From Rana temporaria (lineage: Eukaryota > Chordata > Amphibia > Anura > Ranidae): DNA of 64,000 nt. The notes under the pieces are model-generated. The model was not told where the DNA came from. It did not search any database and was given only the letters and a program-made list of their open reading frames with translations. Made by a program: the position numbers and the translations under genes. Below, one piece after another: positions 33,449-45,249 of this stretch. Position 1 is the first letter of the stretch, and the number at the start of each line of letters is the position of its first letter. The stretch lies in assembly GCF_905171775.1 (NCBI RefSeq), contig NC_053491.1, positions 398,639,838-398,703,837 on the forward strand. Reading direction: 5' to 3'.

Positions 33449-34407
33449 CAGTGGTTCTCAACCTGCTAGTGCCGTGACCCCTTGATAAAATTTCCCAAGT
33501 TGTGGAGACCCCTAACAGTAAAATTATTTTCATTGCGTGGGTTTAAAGCGGGGGTTCACCCAAAAATAGTTTTTTTAACATTACATTCAGCCGAGTTGTC
33601 AGAATGACAATCGGCTGTTTTTTAAAATTTTATCCCCGTACATACCGTATTTTCACCGCCGCTTCCGGGGATGTCTTCTGCGGGACTGGGCGTTCCTAAT
33701 TGTTTGACAGGCTTCCGACCGTCGCATACAGCGTGTCACGAGTTGCCGAAAGAAGCCAGACTGCGAGTCGGCTCTATACGGCGCCTGCGCACCGACGTTT
33801 GGCTTCTTTCGGCAACTCGTGACGTGCAGTATGTGACGGTCAGAAGCCTGTCAATCAGTTAGGAACGCCCAGTCCCACAGAAGACATACCCGGAAGCGGC
33901 GGTAAAAATACGGTATGTACGGGGATAAAATTTAAAAAAAAACAGCCGATTGTCATTATGACAACTCGGCTGAATGTAATGTTACAATTTTTTTTTTTTT
34001 TGGGTGAACCCCCGCTTTAAAGCACCCAAGGCAAGACACGTAATTTGCGCCCCTAACTCAAAGGACATTTGGCGCTTTCTGAGTGCCTTTCACTCGTACA
34101 GTATTAAAACCCCTTATAGTACATTTTAGGATGTACCACTCTTTCTCTTTATCTCTTCTCCTTTTCTTTCCCGTTCATCTCTCTCTATCCCAATTTCTTG
34201 TTTTTTTTTCACCATCCCTCCCTCTAACTGTCTTTCTTGCTCTCTCCTTTTTTTTCCTTTTTTCTCTCCCTTTTTCTTTGTTCCCTCTTATCATCTCCCT
34301 TCCTGGGAGAACAGTGCGGGCTTCAGGAACAGCCCAGTTTTGGTGACCCCTGGCAAATCATCATTTGACCCCCAAGGGGGTTCCGACCCCCAGGTTGAGA
34401 ACCACTG
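33449..34407. mobile_element. hAT-type non-autonomous element carrying a nested MITE
   Basis: Ends CAGTGGTTCTCAACCTG and CAGGTTGAGAACCACTG are inverted. GCCTAGAG flanks both sides (33441-33448 and 34408-34415), a perfect 8-bp duplication. Between 33547 and 34016 it is interrupted by a TTAA hairpin element. Its own interior includes a ~170-base pyrimidine tract at 34134-34303. No transposase. Confidence 0.88.
33547..34016. mobile_element. TTAA-flanked long hairpin MITE, nested
   Basis: TTAA at 33543 and 34017 flanks AGCGGGGGTTCACCCAAAAA and its complement. The arms continue to pair nearly to the centre (for example CAGCCGAGTTGTCAGAATGA with TCATTATGACAACTCGGCTG, and GAAGCCTGTCAAT with the GTTTGACAGGCTTC region), so the ~470-bp unit is one hairpin. 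It interrupts the surrounding hAT element and is therefore younger. Confidence 0.88.
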
Positions 34408-34415
34408 GCCTAGAG

Positions 34416-36011
34416 CCATGTATGAAGTGTAAAGACCTCATGGCAGTCAACGTATAGCCAATCAATATTCGTTAGTATGAAAGACTGAAGTTCTGAAATC
34501 TGGTTCCTTATTGGTTGTTTGATTATCTGCCTACCCTATCCATTTTATTGTTCCCTGGTGATTGGACAAGTAACAGGGTTCTGTCCTTGGAGGACAATCC
34601 ATTTGCACCAGGCGTTAATGATAACCAAGAGCAGCAGCACCCAAATATCAGCATAACAAATCTATATTAAATCTCAGCTCTCCGTTCTCGTTTAATCATC
34701 TGGTATTTCTAAATGTCGGTTGAGAACGATGTTGCCTTCTATTTGAAGAACTAGTTCAATGTGTCAGGAGTGGCATTGAAATGTTTTGCTGTGAAGCCGG
34801 TCTGTCCTCTCTGCTTCTCTGTGTTGGACTTGTCTACTGAAAGGCCTTTTAGTCTGGATGTAAAAGTGAGTGTGCTCGGTCTGGCTGCCTTCCACATTCA
34901 CTATAAAGCTTACTTTTCACGTGTTGTACGTGCTGCTAAATTTACTGGAAACCACAGCTGCCACCTACACAGCAGACCTAGGCGGATCTTCATGCTCTAC
35001 CTTGGCAAATCAGTTGGTTGGCTGTCCCATGAGGCCTGGGGGCAAAAGGAAAGCTAGCACTTCTTTTCTGAGTCTTGCAAAGACTAGATGGGGGCAGAAG
35101 GCATAGGTTGGGGGGAGGGGGAAGGGCTTTTCACACACATTTCAGATGTAATAAATGTCAGTCTTTTTAAGAGGCGACACCAAAACCGAACTAGAGAAGA
35201 AGCTTCCCAATGCAGACACATGCTCTGTTGACAGCTGTCAAAAACTGGAGTTTTTGTTTTTCAGTTTGGGGAAGTTTCCTCTGATTTCTCACTGTGCCTT
35301 TAGGACAAGAAGTGAGGAGAAAATAAAAAAAAATAAAAATTTCAAGGGCATTTTAAAGGAGCTTCCAAGCAGAAAAACCACTTTGATGTGCCTAAATGTG
35401 GCGTTTAGGCGCAACAAGCATTTTTTAAGTGTACTCCTTTTTGTTTTTCTAGTGTTTTGGGGGAAACGTGCGTATAAATGCAAACGCTTGAACACTATTT
35501 TGAGAGAAAGAGATATCTCCTATCTTTTTTTTTTTTCTTTCTGCCGGCAGTTCTGGAATTTTTTACGCTGCCTAGTGTGTGGGGCCCCCTTAAACAAAAT
35601 AGCCTTTCTATTTGGTTTTCAGACATCTTATCTCAACGCAGATGACAGATGTCAACAATCAGTGATTATAAAGCCTGTAAGCTTTCTAATTATAGACCAA
35701 GTCTATATTGGACCGCCTGTAGAAAAAAAATAGCTGGTCATAGAGATTAAAGAGTAGTTCCACATGAATGTTCTTTTTACTGCATGTTCTTAATTTAATG
35801 GTCATAAAGAAGTGTTTGTCCTAATACCCACCTGTTCTTGAGTTATGAAAAGGATACAGTAATGGCTCTGCTGGAATAATGACCCTGATAGACCTCCGAA
35901 ATTCAAATGATGGCTAAAGGCCTGAAAGTGCTAAGCAGAAACACTGATCTCTGTGTTCCTCCATTTACAGCATTCCCCCCCACAGTTAGAAAGCACTCCC
36001 TAGGAGCAATT
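34416..36011. other. Intron 1 stretch without recognised exons
   Basis: The largest open frame (35155-35733, 192 codons) has a K/F-rich, low-complexity translation typical of AT-rich DNA and no domain. Positions 35340-35600 (GCGTTTAGGCGC, TAGTGTGTGGGGCCCCC) look like a decayed small transposon. Confidence 0.35.
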
Positions 36012-36578
36012 TTAACCCGTTAATTGCCCCTGATATTGGCCCCCTTCATGCCAGTGTCATTAGTACAGTTACAGTGCATATTATTCAGCACTGATCACTG
36101 CATTAGTGTCACTGGTCCCCAAAAAGTCAGTATTTGTCCGCTGCAATGTTGCAGTCTCAGTAAAAATCGCAAATTTCCATCTTTGCCAGCAGGAGAAAAA
36201 ATCCATAAAAATATCCCCTAGTTTGTAGCCGTTATAACTTTTGCGCAAACCAATAAATAGACGCTTGCTGGATTTTTTTTTACCAAAAATATGTAGCAGA
36301 ATACATATTGGCCTAAACTGATTATATTATAGCATAAAGTAAATATATTATTGTTTTTTTCAAAATTGTCGGTCTGTTTTTGTTTATAGCGCAAAAAATA
36401 AAAACCGCAGAGGTTTTACCAACAAAAGAGCTCTTTTTGTAGGGGGGGGGGAGAGAAGACATCAATTTTATTTGTGTACAGCGTCGCATGACCACGCTAT
36501 TGTCCGTAAAGCAGTGCCGTATGGCCTGGTCATGGGGGGGGGGGGTTAAATCTTCCGGGGCTGAAGTGGTTAAGCTTT
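36012..36578 (+). repeat. Interspersed repeat with GCGCAAACCAAT motif
   Basis: Same order of landmarks as 13205-13560 and, in reverse, 62545-63530: GCACTGATCACTG, TTGCGCAAACCAAT, TTATAGCGCAAAAAATAAAAACCGC and a closing GGGGCTGAAGTGGTTAA. It begins and ends at TTAA-containing sequence. Confidence 0.65.
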
Positions 36579-36886
36579 GACAAAAAAAACGGAAGCTGAT
36601 TGGTTTCTATGCAGAGCTGCACCAGATGTTGCACTCTGCAGTTTTAGTAAATCAAACAAATAGGGCTGATATGTGTATCCACAAAACTACAAATTTGGGC
36701 CAGGTAGAATAAAAACTGCCATTCGCATTGGTGGGCCTTTAAAGATTTAGATGAGGTTAGCTGGGACAGTTCAGTGCGGTGTGACCACCCGAGTAATGTT
36801 TGTCACTGCCACTGTGCCCCGTATTCTAATCCTGGCCACTAACGGGCCTTTCCAAACTGTTTACTTATGGATAGCTCATGGAAATA

Positions 36887-36903
36887 TATTATATTATATT
36901 ATA

Positions 36904-36965
<62 letters not shown>
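36887..36965. repeat. TA microsatellite
   Basis: An ATATT pentamer run passes into about 30 TA dinucleotides, 160 bases before the exon 2 acceptor. Confidence 0.95.
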
Positions 36966-36967
<2 letters not shown>

Positions 36968-37126
36968 GTATGTGTGTATATGTATGTGTGAGAGGTAGAC
37001 TAAGAGCTCTAGCACATCTTTTTACCTTACTCCTTATTATATATTTTTTCATTTGTTGGGAACTGAATCTACTTGGGCATCAGTCACCTCTATCTATACT
37101 GAGCTTTGTTTTGTTTTTTCCCTCAG

Positions 37127-37234
37127 GAATTTTTGCTTACCTCAACTACCATGTGCCCCGCACCAGGCGTGAGATCCTAGAAAGGCTTATCAAAGGTCTC
37201 CAGAGATTGGAGTACAGAGGATATGACTCTGCGG
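37127..37234 (+). CDS. GFPT1: GFPT1 exon 2
   Basis: Bounded by TTCCCTCAG and GTGAGT. Encodes residues 3-39, beginning GIFAYLNYHVPRTRREI and ending in LEYRGYDSAG. This is the start of the N-terminal nucleophile glutaminase fold. Arg33 in the YRGYDSAG motif matches the glutamine-carboxylate-binding arginine of bacterial GlmS. Both junctions fall after the first base of a codon, so the exon (108 bases) is phase-symmetric. Confidence 0.96.
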
Positions 37235-38479
37235 GTGAGTAGAGCTGGTATTCTGCAATACTTTGTTTTAACGTTGGACTCCATTTTGCTTTATAAAACA
37301 GGAAGAGGATACCGTAGATCAGCCCCGTTTAGGAGATCTTGGTTCAGCCCAACAATTCCTGCTGTGATGAACACACTTGGTTTTATTCATATATAAATAG
37401 CCACATAATAAGACCACAAAGCAGTTTTTTTATGGAAGCTAAAAAAATAAAAACACATATCCGATCTAAAATAGATAAAATGCTTGGTTCTCATGATGGA
37501 ATGAATTATGAATTTTCTGGGCTCTCGTATGTGCCAAAGTACAAGACCTGACACGCACACACACAAGTGCTCAAGAACTCCTGATGTGTATTAATGGACC
37601 TCTTCTAATATATTATATTCTTTCTCATTGCAGTGAAATTACACAGAACAGTTGGCTTATGTATAATCACACCCCCCCCCGCTTAAAATGTTACTTTTTT
37701 TTTTTTTTACAGATCTTTTAAAGATTACGTTTAAGTGCAACTTGTCAGGTTCACTGCCTGGACACAGTGTGTGGTCCAATAGAATTGCAGCTTCCATCAG
37801 GGGCTTAACATAATCATTTTATTCAAATACAAATTTTATTCAAATACAAATTTTATTCAATCTCATTATATGAATATGCGCACATGATCTGTTGTCAACA
37901 ATTAGTTTTTAAGAGAAGTATGGAAATTGGGGGGAAAAAACAAAACATTTATGCTCACCTAGTGAACTGAGCAATCAAACACATCTGATTGCTCAGTTCT
38001 CATTTTGTGAGCAGAGAGTCGGGTACTGTCAGTCTCCACCTCTCTGCTCTGGCCCCCCCCCCCCCCATGCTCACTGGAGCACTGGGCTGTGGAGGGGGCG
38101 GGAGGGGCTTGCTCAGCTTCTCAGTGGATCACTTAGAGGCTGAGCCAGCTGTCAGTCCAGGCTTCTGGGTGGATCCCCAGCATATGGTTTGGATCTTTTC
38201 AGAGCCTGGACCAGCTCTGTGATGTCGGTTGACAGTGGGCTTCAGCTTGCTGCCGGCTGAAAATGGATCACAGGAGTGCAGAACGAACTGCTCTCCTGTG
38301 ATCCATAGGAGAAGTACAGCCAAAATAGCTTTGGCTATACTTCTCCTTTTTAGGCAACCATGTTCTCTTCCATAGCTCCCTTGACATTCATTACGTTTCA
38401 GCTGTTTTCATTAGTCCACTCTGTCCTCTGGTGACTTATTAATTAAGACCATCGTTTGAATGTACATTGTTGCTTGCAG
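37235..38479. other. GFPT1 intron 2
   Basis: 1245 bases. Contains a three-fold ATTTTATTCAAATACAA type direct repeat (37817-37861), a C-run (38044-38056) and unassigned repeat sequence around 37980-38350 with inverted GAAGTAC / GTACTTC-like motifs. No extra exon is seen. Confidence 0.6.
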
Positions 38480-38587
38480 GTGTCGGTATTGATGGTGGCA
38501 ATGAGAAAAACTGGGAGAACAACTCCAAGAAAATTCAGCTCGTCAAGACAAAGGGGAAGGTCAAGGCTTTGGATGAAGAAATAAACA
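38480..38587 (+). CDS. GFPT1: GFPT1 exon 3
   Basis: Between TGCTTGCAG and GTACGT. Encodes residues 39-75: GVGIDGGNEKNWENN, then the basic KKIQLVKTKGKVKALDEE stretch. The GGN..NW segment is the part that most clearly separates GFPT1 from GFPT2. Phase 1 on both sides, 108 bases, so its omission would keep the frame. Confidence 0.95.
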
Positions 38588-39417
38588 GTACGTGGCATAA
38601 ATCATATTTTTCTTTATCTAAAACTTGTTGATCATTTTGCTTTTAAATTGAATATTGATTCACACAGTGGTTGAACGTATCCTAGATATTCCAGGACCTC
38701 TTTCGATTTTTTTTATTTATTTTTTTTATTCACAAAGCCTAACAGTGTCACACTGCTGACCACCCCCCGCGGCAGTTGGGTGAATGTTTGTGGGCATTAG
38801 ACTATTTGGAGAGTGCATATACGTGCAGGGACAAAAGGATGAGCTTTAAAGTTCACATGCCGCAGAATATGCTCACTGAACGCTCCCAGCACAGGGACAG
38901 AGCTGTCAGACAGCTCTCCATCCGCACGAACAATCCGTATTTGGCTGGACTGGCTCCTGATCATGTGACAGACAACGAAAGTGGTCATATGATCACTCAT
39001 CCTTCCCACTTCCTGGGTGTACAGGCCATATTAACAGGATGCCGGGGCTAGGTGGAAAGGGGTTAAGCACAAGTGCCAAACACTACATTTTGATGCCTGT
39101 ATTCACTCACCCCAAAGGAAATGTCTGGATCATTCAGAAGTGGTTTGCCATAACTATACAGGCAGAGATGCAATCACTTTATGACCATATCTGTCATGCT
39201 GTCCATGTAAGAAAGGGCTGCTGTTGATTGATAAGCGGCTGTATTTGTTTTTTTTTCAGACCTGAATTCACTGTAAATATGAGTTCTGTCACAAATAATT
39301 TGGTTGGTATGTTGGCTTAGTGTGTTGATATCCTAACTAGAAATTGGTTTTCCAATGCATCTTGGCAAACCCTAAAAGTTACAGGCCATAAAGATGTAGC
39401 AACATGTTCTCTTTTAA
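38588..39417. other. GFPT1 intron 3, first part
   Basis: No exon or clear element. A GGAAAGGGGTTAAG end motif at 39053-39066 suggests a decayed TTAA-type repeat. Confidence 0.4.
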
Positions 39418-39795
39418 GGCCCCTTTTTCAAGGAGCAGGCTCGGTTTAGCAAACGATCTATCCTTTGATGCCCTGCTGATCGGAGCAGAGTGGGCGGATG
39501 GCAGGTCCATGTCTGAGTGGACACAGAACAAGGCCTCTTTGTTTTATGGGTGGTCAGGTGTAAACGGACTCTGCTACCTGTTTACACCCAGCTGCCCTCT
39601 GATACGATTGACCTAGATTGAAGGGGACAGATATCCACCCCGACAGTGGACTGGATCGGATTGAAGATAGGCGTGTGTAAATGGTCACAAGTCTATTTAC
39701 ACCCGCCGGGCCATAGGGGTAAATTGAGAGTCTGATCAGATCTGCCTGAAAAAGTGACAGGTGGACCTGATCGGACCATTTGTGTAAAAGGGGCC
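39418..39795. mobile_element. MITE, CTTTCACAC-type ends, complete
   Basis: Left end GGCCCCTTTTTCAAGGAGC and right end TGTGTAAAAGGGGCC are inverted. TAA and TTA flank. The central part pairs GTGTAAACGGACTC with TGTTTACACCC-like motifs. Confidence 0.68.
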
Positions 39796-39824
39796 TTAGG
39801 GTCACCATACACATTTCAGTCTAA

Positions 39825-40213
39825 TGCCGCGTACACACGATCGGAATTTCCGACAACAAATGTTCGTTGTGAGCTTTTGGTCGGATATTCCGACCGTGTG
39901 TATGCTCCATCGGACATTTGCTGTCGGAATTTCCGACAACAAATGTTTGAGAGCTGGTTCTCAATTTTTCCGACAACAAAAGTTCTTGTTAGAAATTCCG
40001 ATCCTCTGTATGCAATTCCGACACACAAAACCCGACTCATGCTCGGAATCATTGAACTTAATTTTTTCCGGCTTGTTTTAGTGTTGTACGTGACCCCGTT
40101 CTTGACGTTCGGAATGTCCTACAACATTTGTGTGACCGTGTGTATGCAACACAAGTTTGAGTCAACATTCTGTCGGTTTTTTTGTTGGAATGTCCGATCG
40201 TGTGTACGTGGCA
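39825..40213. mobile_element. Palindromic MITE, GTACACACG-end family
   Basis: Left end TGCCGCGTACACACGATCGG and right end CCGATCGTGTGTACGTGGCA are inverted. TAA on both sides (39822-39824, 40214-40216). Several AATTTCCGACAACAAATG units repeat inside. Confidence 0.82.
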
Positions 40214-40216
40214 TAA

Positions 40217-42512
40217 GTGTACAATTTCCTTTTTTAGATCTACCAACAGCTATGTATTACATGAGTCTGATTGGATATGGATTGATTGAATAGTTTAGGT
40301 AGGTCCTCATATTACATAAGTTTGGTAAATCTAAAGTTGATTCTATGGTCAGATTGTGTGTTGTGTTTTTTTTTTTATATATAAAATGATCTTTAGACTA
40401 TGTTGCTATGAACATCTTAGCAGTCATTAGTGCTTCCAGCTGTAAAGAAGTGGCGAGGACATGTTGCCTAGGCTTCAGGTAATTATGTTTAGACAGCAGA
40501 ATAAGCATCTGTGTTCTACAGGAACAAGTGGTCATAGCAGGGCTTCTTTTTTCCTTGGGACTCTCTGTTGTCACCACTATGCCCTTGTTTCTACAGCCGT
40601 GGCCGAAAGTAGGGGGCAGGGAAACCTGTGCCCCGGGTGTGGCATTGAGGGGGTGCTGCAACTGGTACCGATCCTCTTGCGGCAGTTTAAAGCTCTCTTG
40701 TCCTCCTCTCCCCCCGCCAGCATTTAGCTGCTGCATGAGGAAAATACAGCAATTTGGTACCAGTATGCCCCTCCAGCTGTCAATTCTGTCCATGCCCCTT
40801 TTTAAGCTGTCTGACCCCCGTACTCCTCTGGTCTCCCCCCCCCCCCCCCCCAGCGCTAACCTCTCTCACTGGCTAGCTGTGCAGTCATTTGTCTGGTCCC
40901 CTTCCTCTTCTGTGCTCCTCTGGCTTCCCCCAGCGCTAACCTCCTCTCCCCTGGGTAGCTGGGCAGTAAGCAGGTGGGTGAATAAAGGCATGATACTCTG
41001 CATGGAAAATTGTTGCAGAAAAACCCACCTCTGTGCTCGTTCTGGATGCCTGCTTGCTGCACAGATAGCCAGCGGGAAAGGAGGTTACCGCTGGGGGGGA
41101 GGTGTTGAGGACCAGAGAAGCACTGACGAGAAATGGGGGGGGGGGGTTTGGGGTTTGAAGAGCTGGGCAAATGACTGCACAGCTATTGCCTGGGAGTCTG
41201 AGGAGTTTTCCTGCCTTATTGCGCTTCTTCTTTTCCCGCCGGTCTACTGTATCAGCCATTGCACACTGTGCATAGTGCACCCCTGAACCCTGTGCTCTGT
41301 ATGTAATGCACCCCTAAACCCTGCACTGTGTATTTACCTAGGGTGGGGGGGGGGGGTGCTGAACTGAGTCTTTGCCCCAGGTGAAGGACTGTCTAGTTTC
41401 ACCACTGCCTACAACACATGTTGGGTAGCATTGTCCTATTACAGCCATAGTGCTTTGGATTTGGAGTGCCCCTCTGGGTTAATATTTCTCGGTATCAGCC
41501 TGTTTACCCCGTCTGAGCCAGTTGGCATCAATGCTGCTCTGCAGTGACTGTTATTAGCCAGGTTTATTTCTGTATTTGCCAAAAACAGACTGTGACTAGA
41601 AGAAGTATTCCTATCCCGGCATTGCATGCAGCAGGGGATTGCACACATGAATTTAATAATAAGCTCCCTCACCCCACTTCAGCATCTCTCTGCTTACATC
41701 TGAAGTCGTTTTCAGCAAAGTTGAGTTATTTAAATACCTGGGGGGTCGAGGTCTCCAGCTTGCAGGGGTCACATAACTCTTTTTCTGTTAGCATGTGAAC
41801 CAAACCTTAAGAAAATATATTTTTTTTTTTCTCCATTAAGAAGGAAATTGTCAGTGGTGCTCCTGTGTCATGCGGCCAGCACCATTAGAGTTAATTGCTT
41901 GTATCCCGGAGAGCTGTAATGGAGTTCTCTCCGGCTGCAGCAGAGTTAAGGATTGCCTACGTGGATGTTCAATAAAAAGCAATGCTGAGCTTCTCTTAAT
42001 GACGTGTAACCGAACATGTTGTGCTCTTTTTTGCTGGGCCCAAAGCCTGATCTAAACCTTGTTTTCCAACATAAACAGTTTCAGGAAAATGTCATTTATT
42101 CACATTACCCCACTGGCCTCGTCTCTCCACCCCCCTGCAGCTTCAAGCCTGCCAAAGGATTTCATAATGGAATTTAGGTAACACTAGCCCTGGTGAGCGG
42201 TTAAGAAATAAATATACGGGATGATCCCTGGCTCAGCTGGAAAGCCCCATTATCATGAAAAATATTTATTATTTTTAATGATTTATTTTTAATTTTTTTA
42301 CTAGTTTGAATTTATTTTTTCTATTTCAAATCCAGCTTTGTTCTGATTTATTTTCTTTTCCTTGTTTAATGTACATGAATGCTAACCCCCAAAGCGCCCC
42401 ATTTCCTTTTGCCATGAATTACGTTTTCTGATTGCTTGTAATTTAAACCTATTTACATGTGGTTTTCCTGAAGGGGCCCAGCTCCTTAGATTGTGAAGGG
42501 ACTGTCAGACTC
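40217..42512. other. GFPT1 intron 3, middle part
   Basis: No exon recognised. A loose inverted repeat pairs AGCTGTGCAGTCATTTG (40875-40891) with CAAATGACTGCACAGCT (41168-41184), and CCCCCAGCGCTAACCTC occurs twice (about 40848 and 40928), so 40600-41400 is probably a decayed foldback element. The open frame at 40528-41286 follows this repeat and has no domain. Confidence 0.4.
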
Positions 42513-42515
42513 TTA

Positions 42516-43498
42516 TGCCTTGTACACACAACCGGTTTTCCCGACAAGAAAAATGCAATTTTTTAGATTGGTCAGGAAAACCAGTCGTGTGTATGCTCCA
42601 TAGCAATTTTCCCGACAAGAAAACTGCCCGCAAAAAAATTAGAACCTGCTCTATTATTTCCCGTCAGTCTTTTTCTCGTCGCGAACACCGCTCGTGTGTA
42701 TGCTTTTCCGAGGGGGGAAAAAAACGCGCATTCTCAGAATCAAGTATGAGATGAGAGCGCTCGTTGTGGTAAAACTAGCATTCATAATGAAGATGGCACA
42801 TTCATCACGCTGTAACGGACTGAAAAGCACGAAGACTGAAAAGCGTGAATCGTCTCTCTCACAAAACTTTTGCTAACACGAGGATCAGCAAAAGCAGCCC
42901 AAAGGGTGGCGCCATTTGAATGGAACATCCCCCCTTTTATAGTGCCGTCGTACGTGTTGGACGTCACCGCGCTTTGGTCGAGCGTTTTTTTGACTGAACT
43001 TGTGTATGCAAGGCAGTCTTGAGAGGAATCGCACAAAATCATAGAATATCCAGGCTCAAACTTACCGACCAATCAGCAACCAACCAAATTCACCTGTCTA
43101 ACTGTGTGCGTTAAAAACAGAGGTTTAGTTGCACGCATTTGCAAATGCATGTGTAAGCTGCAGGCCCCGTCAAGGCACTCTGTATACTGCAGTCCTAACT
43201 ATAACATTGCATTTTAAGTCTCCTCAGTGGGAGCACAGGACTGCTGATGGATAGATAAGGGGCAGGTGACTGGAGGTAGCCCAGTCCTCATTAAAGGGGC
43301 AGGAGCACCCTGCACACTCAGCACATGGAAGCAAAGGTGCCAGTACGTTGCCTGACCACAATGACATAAATACAACAAACAAAAGTCACTGCCCCTACCT
43401 ATGACTGGTCTATACAATAAGGAGCGCTTGAGAGGAATCGCGTTGGGAAAAACGTCGGGTTTTGGCATGTCAGGAAAACCGGACGTGTGTACAGGTCA
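42516..43498. mobile_element. Palindromic MITE, GTACACACG-end family, interrupted
   Basis: Left end TGCCTTGTACACACAACCGG and right end CCGGACGTGTGTACAGGTCA are inverted. TTA on both sides (42513-42515, 43499-43501). Removing the 394-bp insert at 43033-43426 and one 15-bp duplicate leaves an element collinear with 9184-9640. Confidence 0.8.
43033..43426. mobile_element. 394-bp insertion of unknown type with 15-bp duplication
   Basis: CTTGAGAGGAATCGC occurs directly before (43018-43032) and after (43427-43441), a perfect 15-bp target duplication inside a MITE. The insert has no terminal inverted repeats, no transposase and no clear poly-A. A duplication of this length suits retroposition, but I cannot match the insert to a SINE or LINE end. 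Confidence 0.65.
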
Positions 43499-43755
43499 TT
43501 AGAGAATTCTATATTGCTTGACTGCATTGCCTTCTTTTAAAAAAATAGTCTTTCCCCATCATCACTTTTGTCACAGATCCAAAAAACGATATTGCCAATT
43601 TGCAGAACAGCAGTTGGAGACATGTATATCATGTCTGTGTCCCTGCGGCCAATGGCATTTTCAGAAGTACATTTTTCTATATGAAGAAAGCCTGAGGTTA
43701 GATTATAGATGAGCTACAGATTAAGCTAGAATTTGGCTGTTTCGGCTTGTCAGAG

Positions 43756-43877
<122 letters not shown>

Positions 43878-43983
43878 TTTATAAAATCTGTGTGCCGTAC
43901 TAGTGCTTTCAATTTTTGTTTTTATTTTTTTTGCTACTATGAGAGCAATTGCAAATTGGCAGACATTTTTTAAACCCACTTAA

Positions 43984-44330
43984 TGGGGTTGTAAAGGTTT
44001 GTTTTTTTTGTTTTCTAAATTGGTTCCTTTAAGCTAGTGCATTGTTGGTTCACTTGGTTTTTCCTTTGATTTCCCTTCTTTTTTTTCTTTGTCTGTCTGA
44101 ATTTCTCACTTCCTGTCTCTCCTCAGTAAGCTTGCCCCCATCATCCGAGCCGTTCTGGTTGGGGGTTAGTCAGCCAGAACGGCTTACTGAGGAGGAACAG
44201 GAAGTGAGAAATTCAGACAAAGAAAAAAAAAACATTTAGAAGGGAAATGTAAGTGAACCAACAATGCACTAGCTTAAAGGAACCTATTTGGAAAATAAAA
44301 AACAAACCTTTACAACCACTTTACAACCCC
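43984..44330. mobile_element. TTAA-type hairpin MITE
   Basis: Ends TGGGGTTGTAAAGGTTTG and AAAGTGGTTGTAAAGG in complement, flanked by TTAA (43980-43983) and TTCA. Arms pair over about 150 bases (for example GTGCATTGTTGGTTCACTT with AAGTGAACCAACAATGCAC; AAGAAACTGACTTCC-type segments around AATTTCTCACTTCCTG with CAGGAAGTGAGAAATT). A long, nearly perfect hairpin in intron 3. Confidence 0.85.
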
Positions 44331-44406
44331 TTCAAACTATTAATGTTTTCAAGACTTGGGAACTTTTTTTATATATAAAAAGCATAAACTTGTCAAATGG
44401 TAAATA

Positions 44407-45219
44407 CACCAATTGGTAATAACAACATTATTATCAACCGCCAAAACCCATTGAGGCATGGACTCCACTAGACCTCTGAAGGTATGCTGTGGTATCTGAC
44501 ACAAGGCCATCCGTAGCAGAACCTTCAATCCTGTAAGTTGCAAGGTGGGGCCTCAATGGATCGGACTTGTTTTTCCTGCACATCAAATTGTGTTGTTCCT
44601 CCAAACCATGCTTGAATTCATCAGACCCGGCCACCTTCTTCATTGCTGCGTGATCCAGTTCTGAGGCTCATGTGCCCATTGTAGGTGCTTTTGGCTGTGG
44701 ATATTGGTTAGCTTGGGCACCGTGACCAGTCTGCAGCTATGCAATACACAACAAACTGATGTACTGTGTGTTCTGACACCTTTCTATTAGAACCAGCATT
44801 AACTTTTTCAGCAAGTTGAGCTACAGTAGCTCTTCTATAGGACCAGACTACATGAGCCAGCCTTTGCTCCCCATGTACCTCAATGAGCCTTGGCCGGCTG
44901 TGACCTTATCGTAGGTTTGCCGTTTTTTCCTTCCTTGGACCACTTTTGGTCTGTCCTCACCACTGAAGACCAGGAATATCCCACAAGAGCTGCAGATTTG
45001 GAGTTGCTCAGACCCAGTCGTCTAGCCATTACAACTTGGCCCTTGTCAAAGTCAAACAAATTCTTTCACTTTTTTTTCTGCTTTCCACACAATTCAGGAA
45101 CAACATGTTCATTTGCTTCCTAATGTATTCCACCCACTTGCAGGTGGTATTGTCATGAGATAATTAATGTTATTTAATTTTCCCCGTCAGTGGTTATGAT
45201 GTTATGGCTGATCGGTGTA
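44407..45219 (-). mobile_element. Tc1-like transposon relic with internal deletion
   Basis: The right terminal repeat CAGTGGTTATGATGTTATGG to GATCGGTGTA (45188-45219) is mirrored by the eroded left end TACACCAATTGGTAATAAC (44405). On the minus strand, fragments of a Tc1 transposase remain: helix-turn-helix words near 45000-45060 and the C-terminal CQIPQHTFRGLVESMP near 44460-44510. The DDE centre is deleted, leaving ~0.8 kb of an expected ~1.5 kb. Confidence 0.8.
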
Positions 45220-45249
45220 AATGTTTTGGGCACAATTACAGAACGTTTA

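Noticed and set aside
35155..35733. 192-codon + strand open frame
   Set aside because: Low-complexity K/F-rich translation, no domain, no splice signals or conservation; it overlaps probable decayed transposon sequence.
40528..41286. 252-codon + strand open frame
   Set aside because: Proline/serine-rich reading of C-rich repeat sequence with an inverted partner; no recognisable protein.
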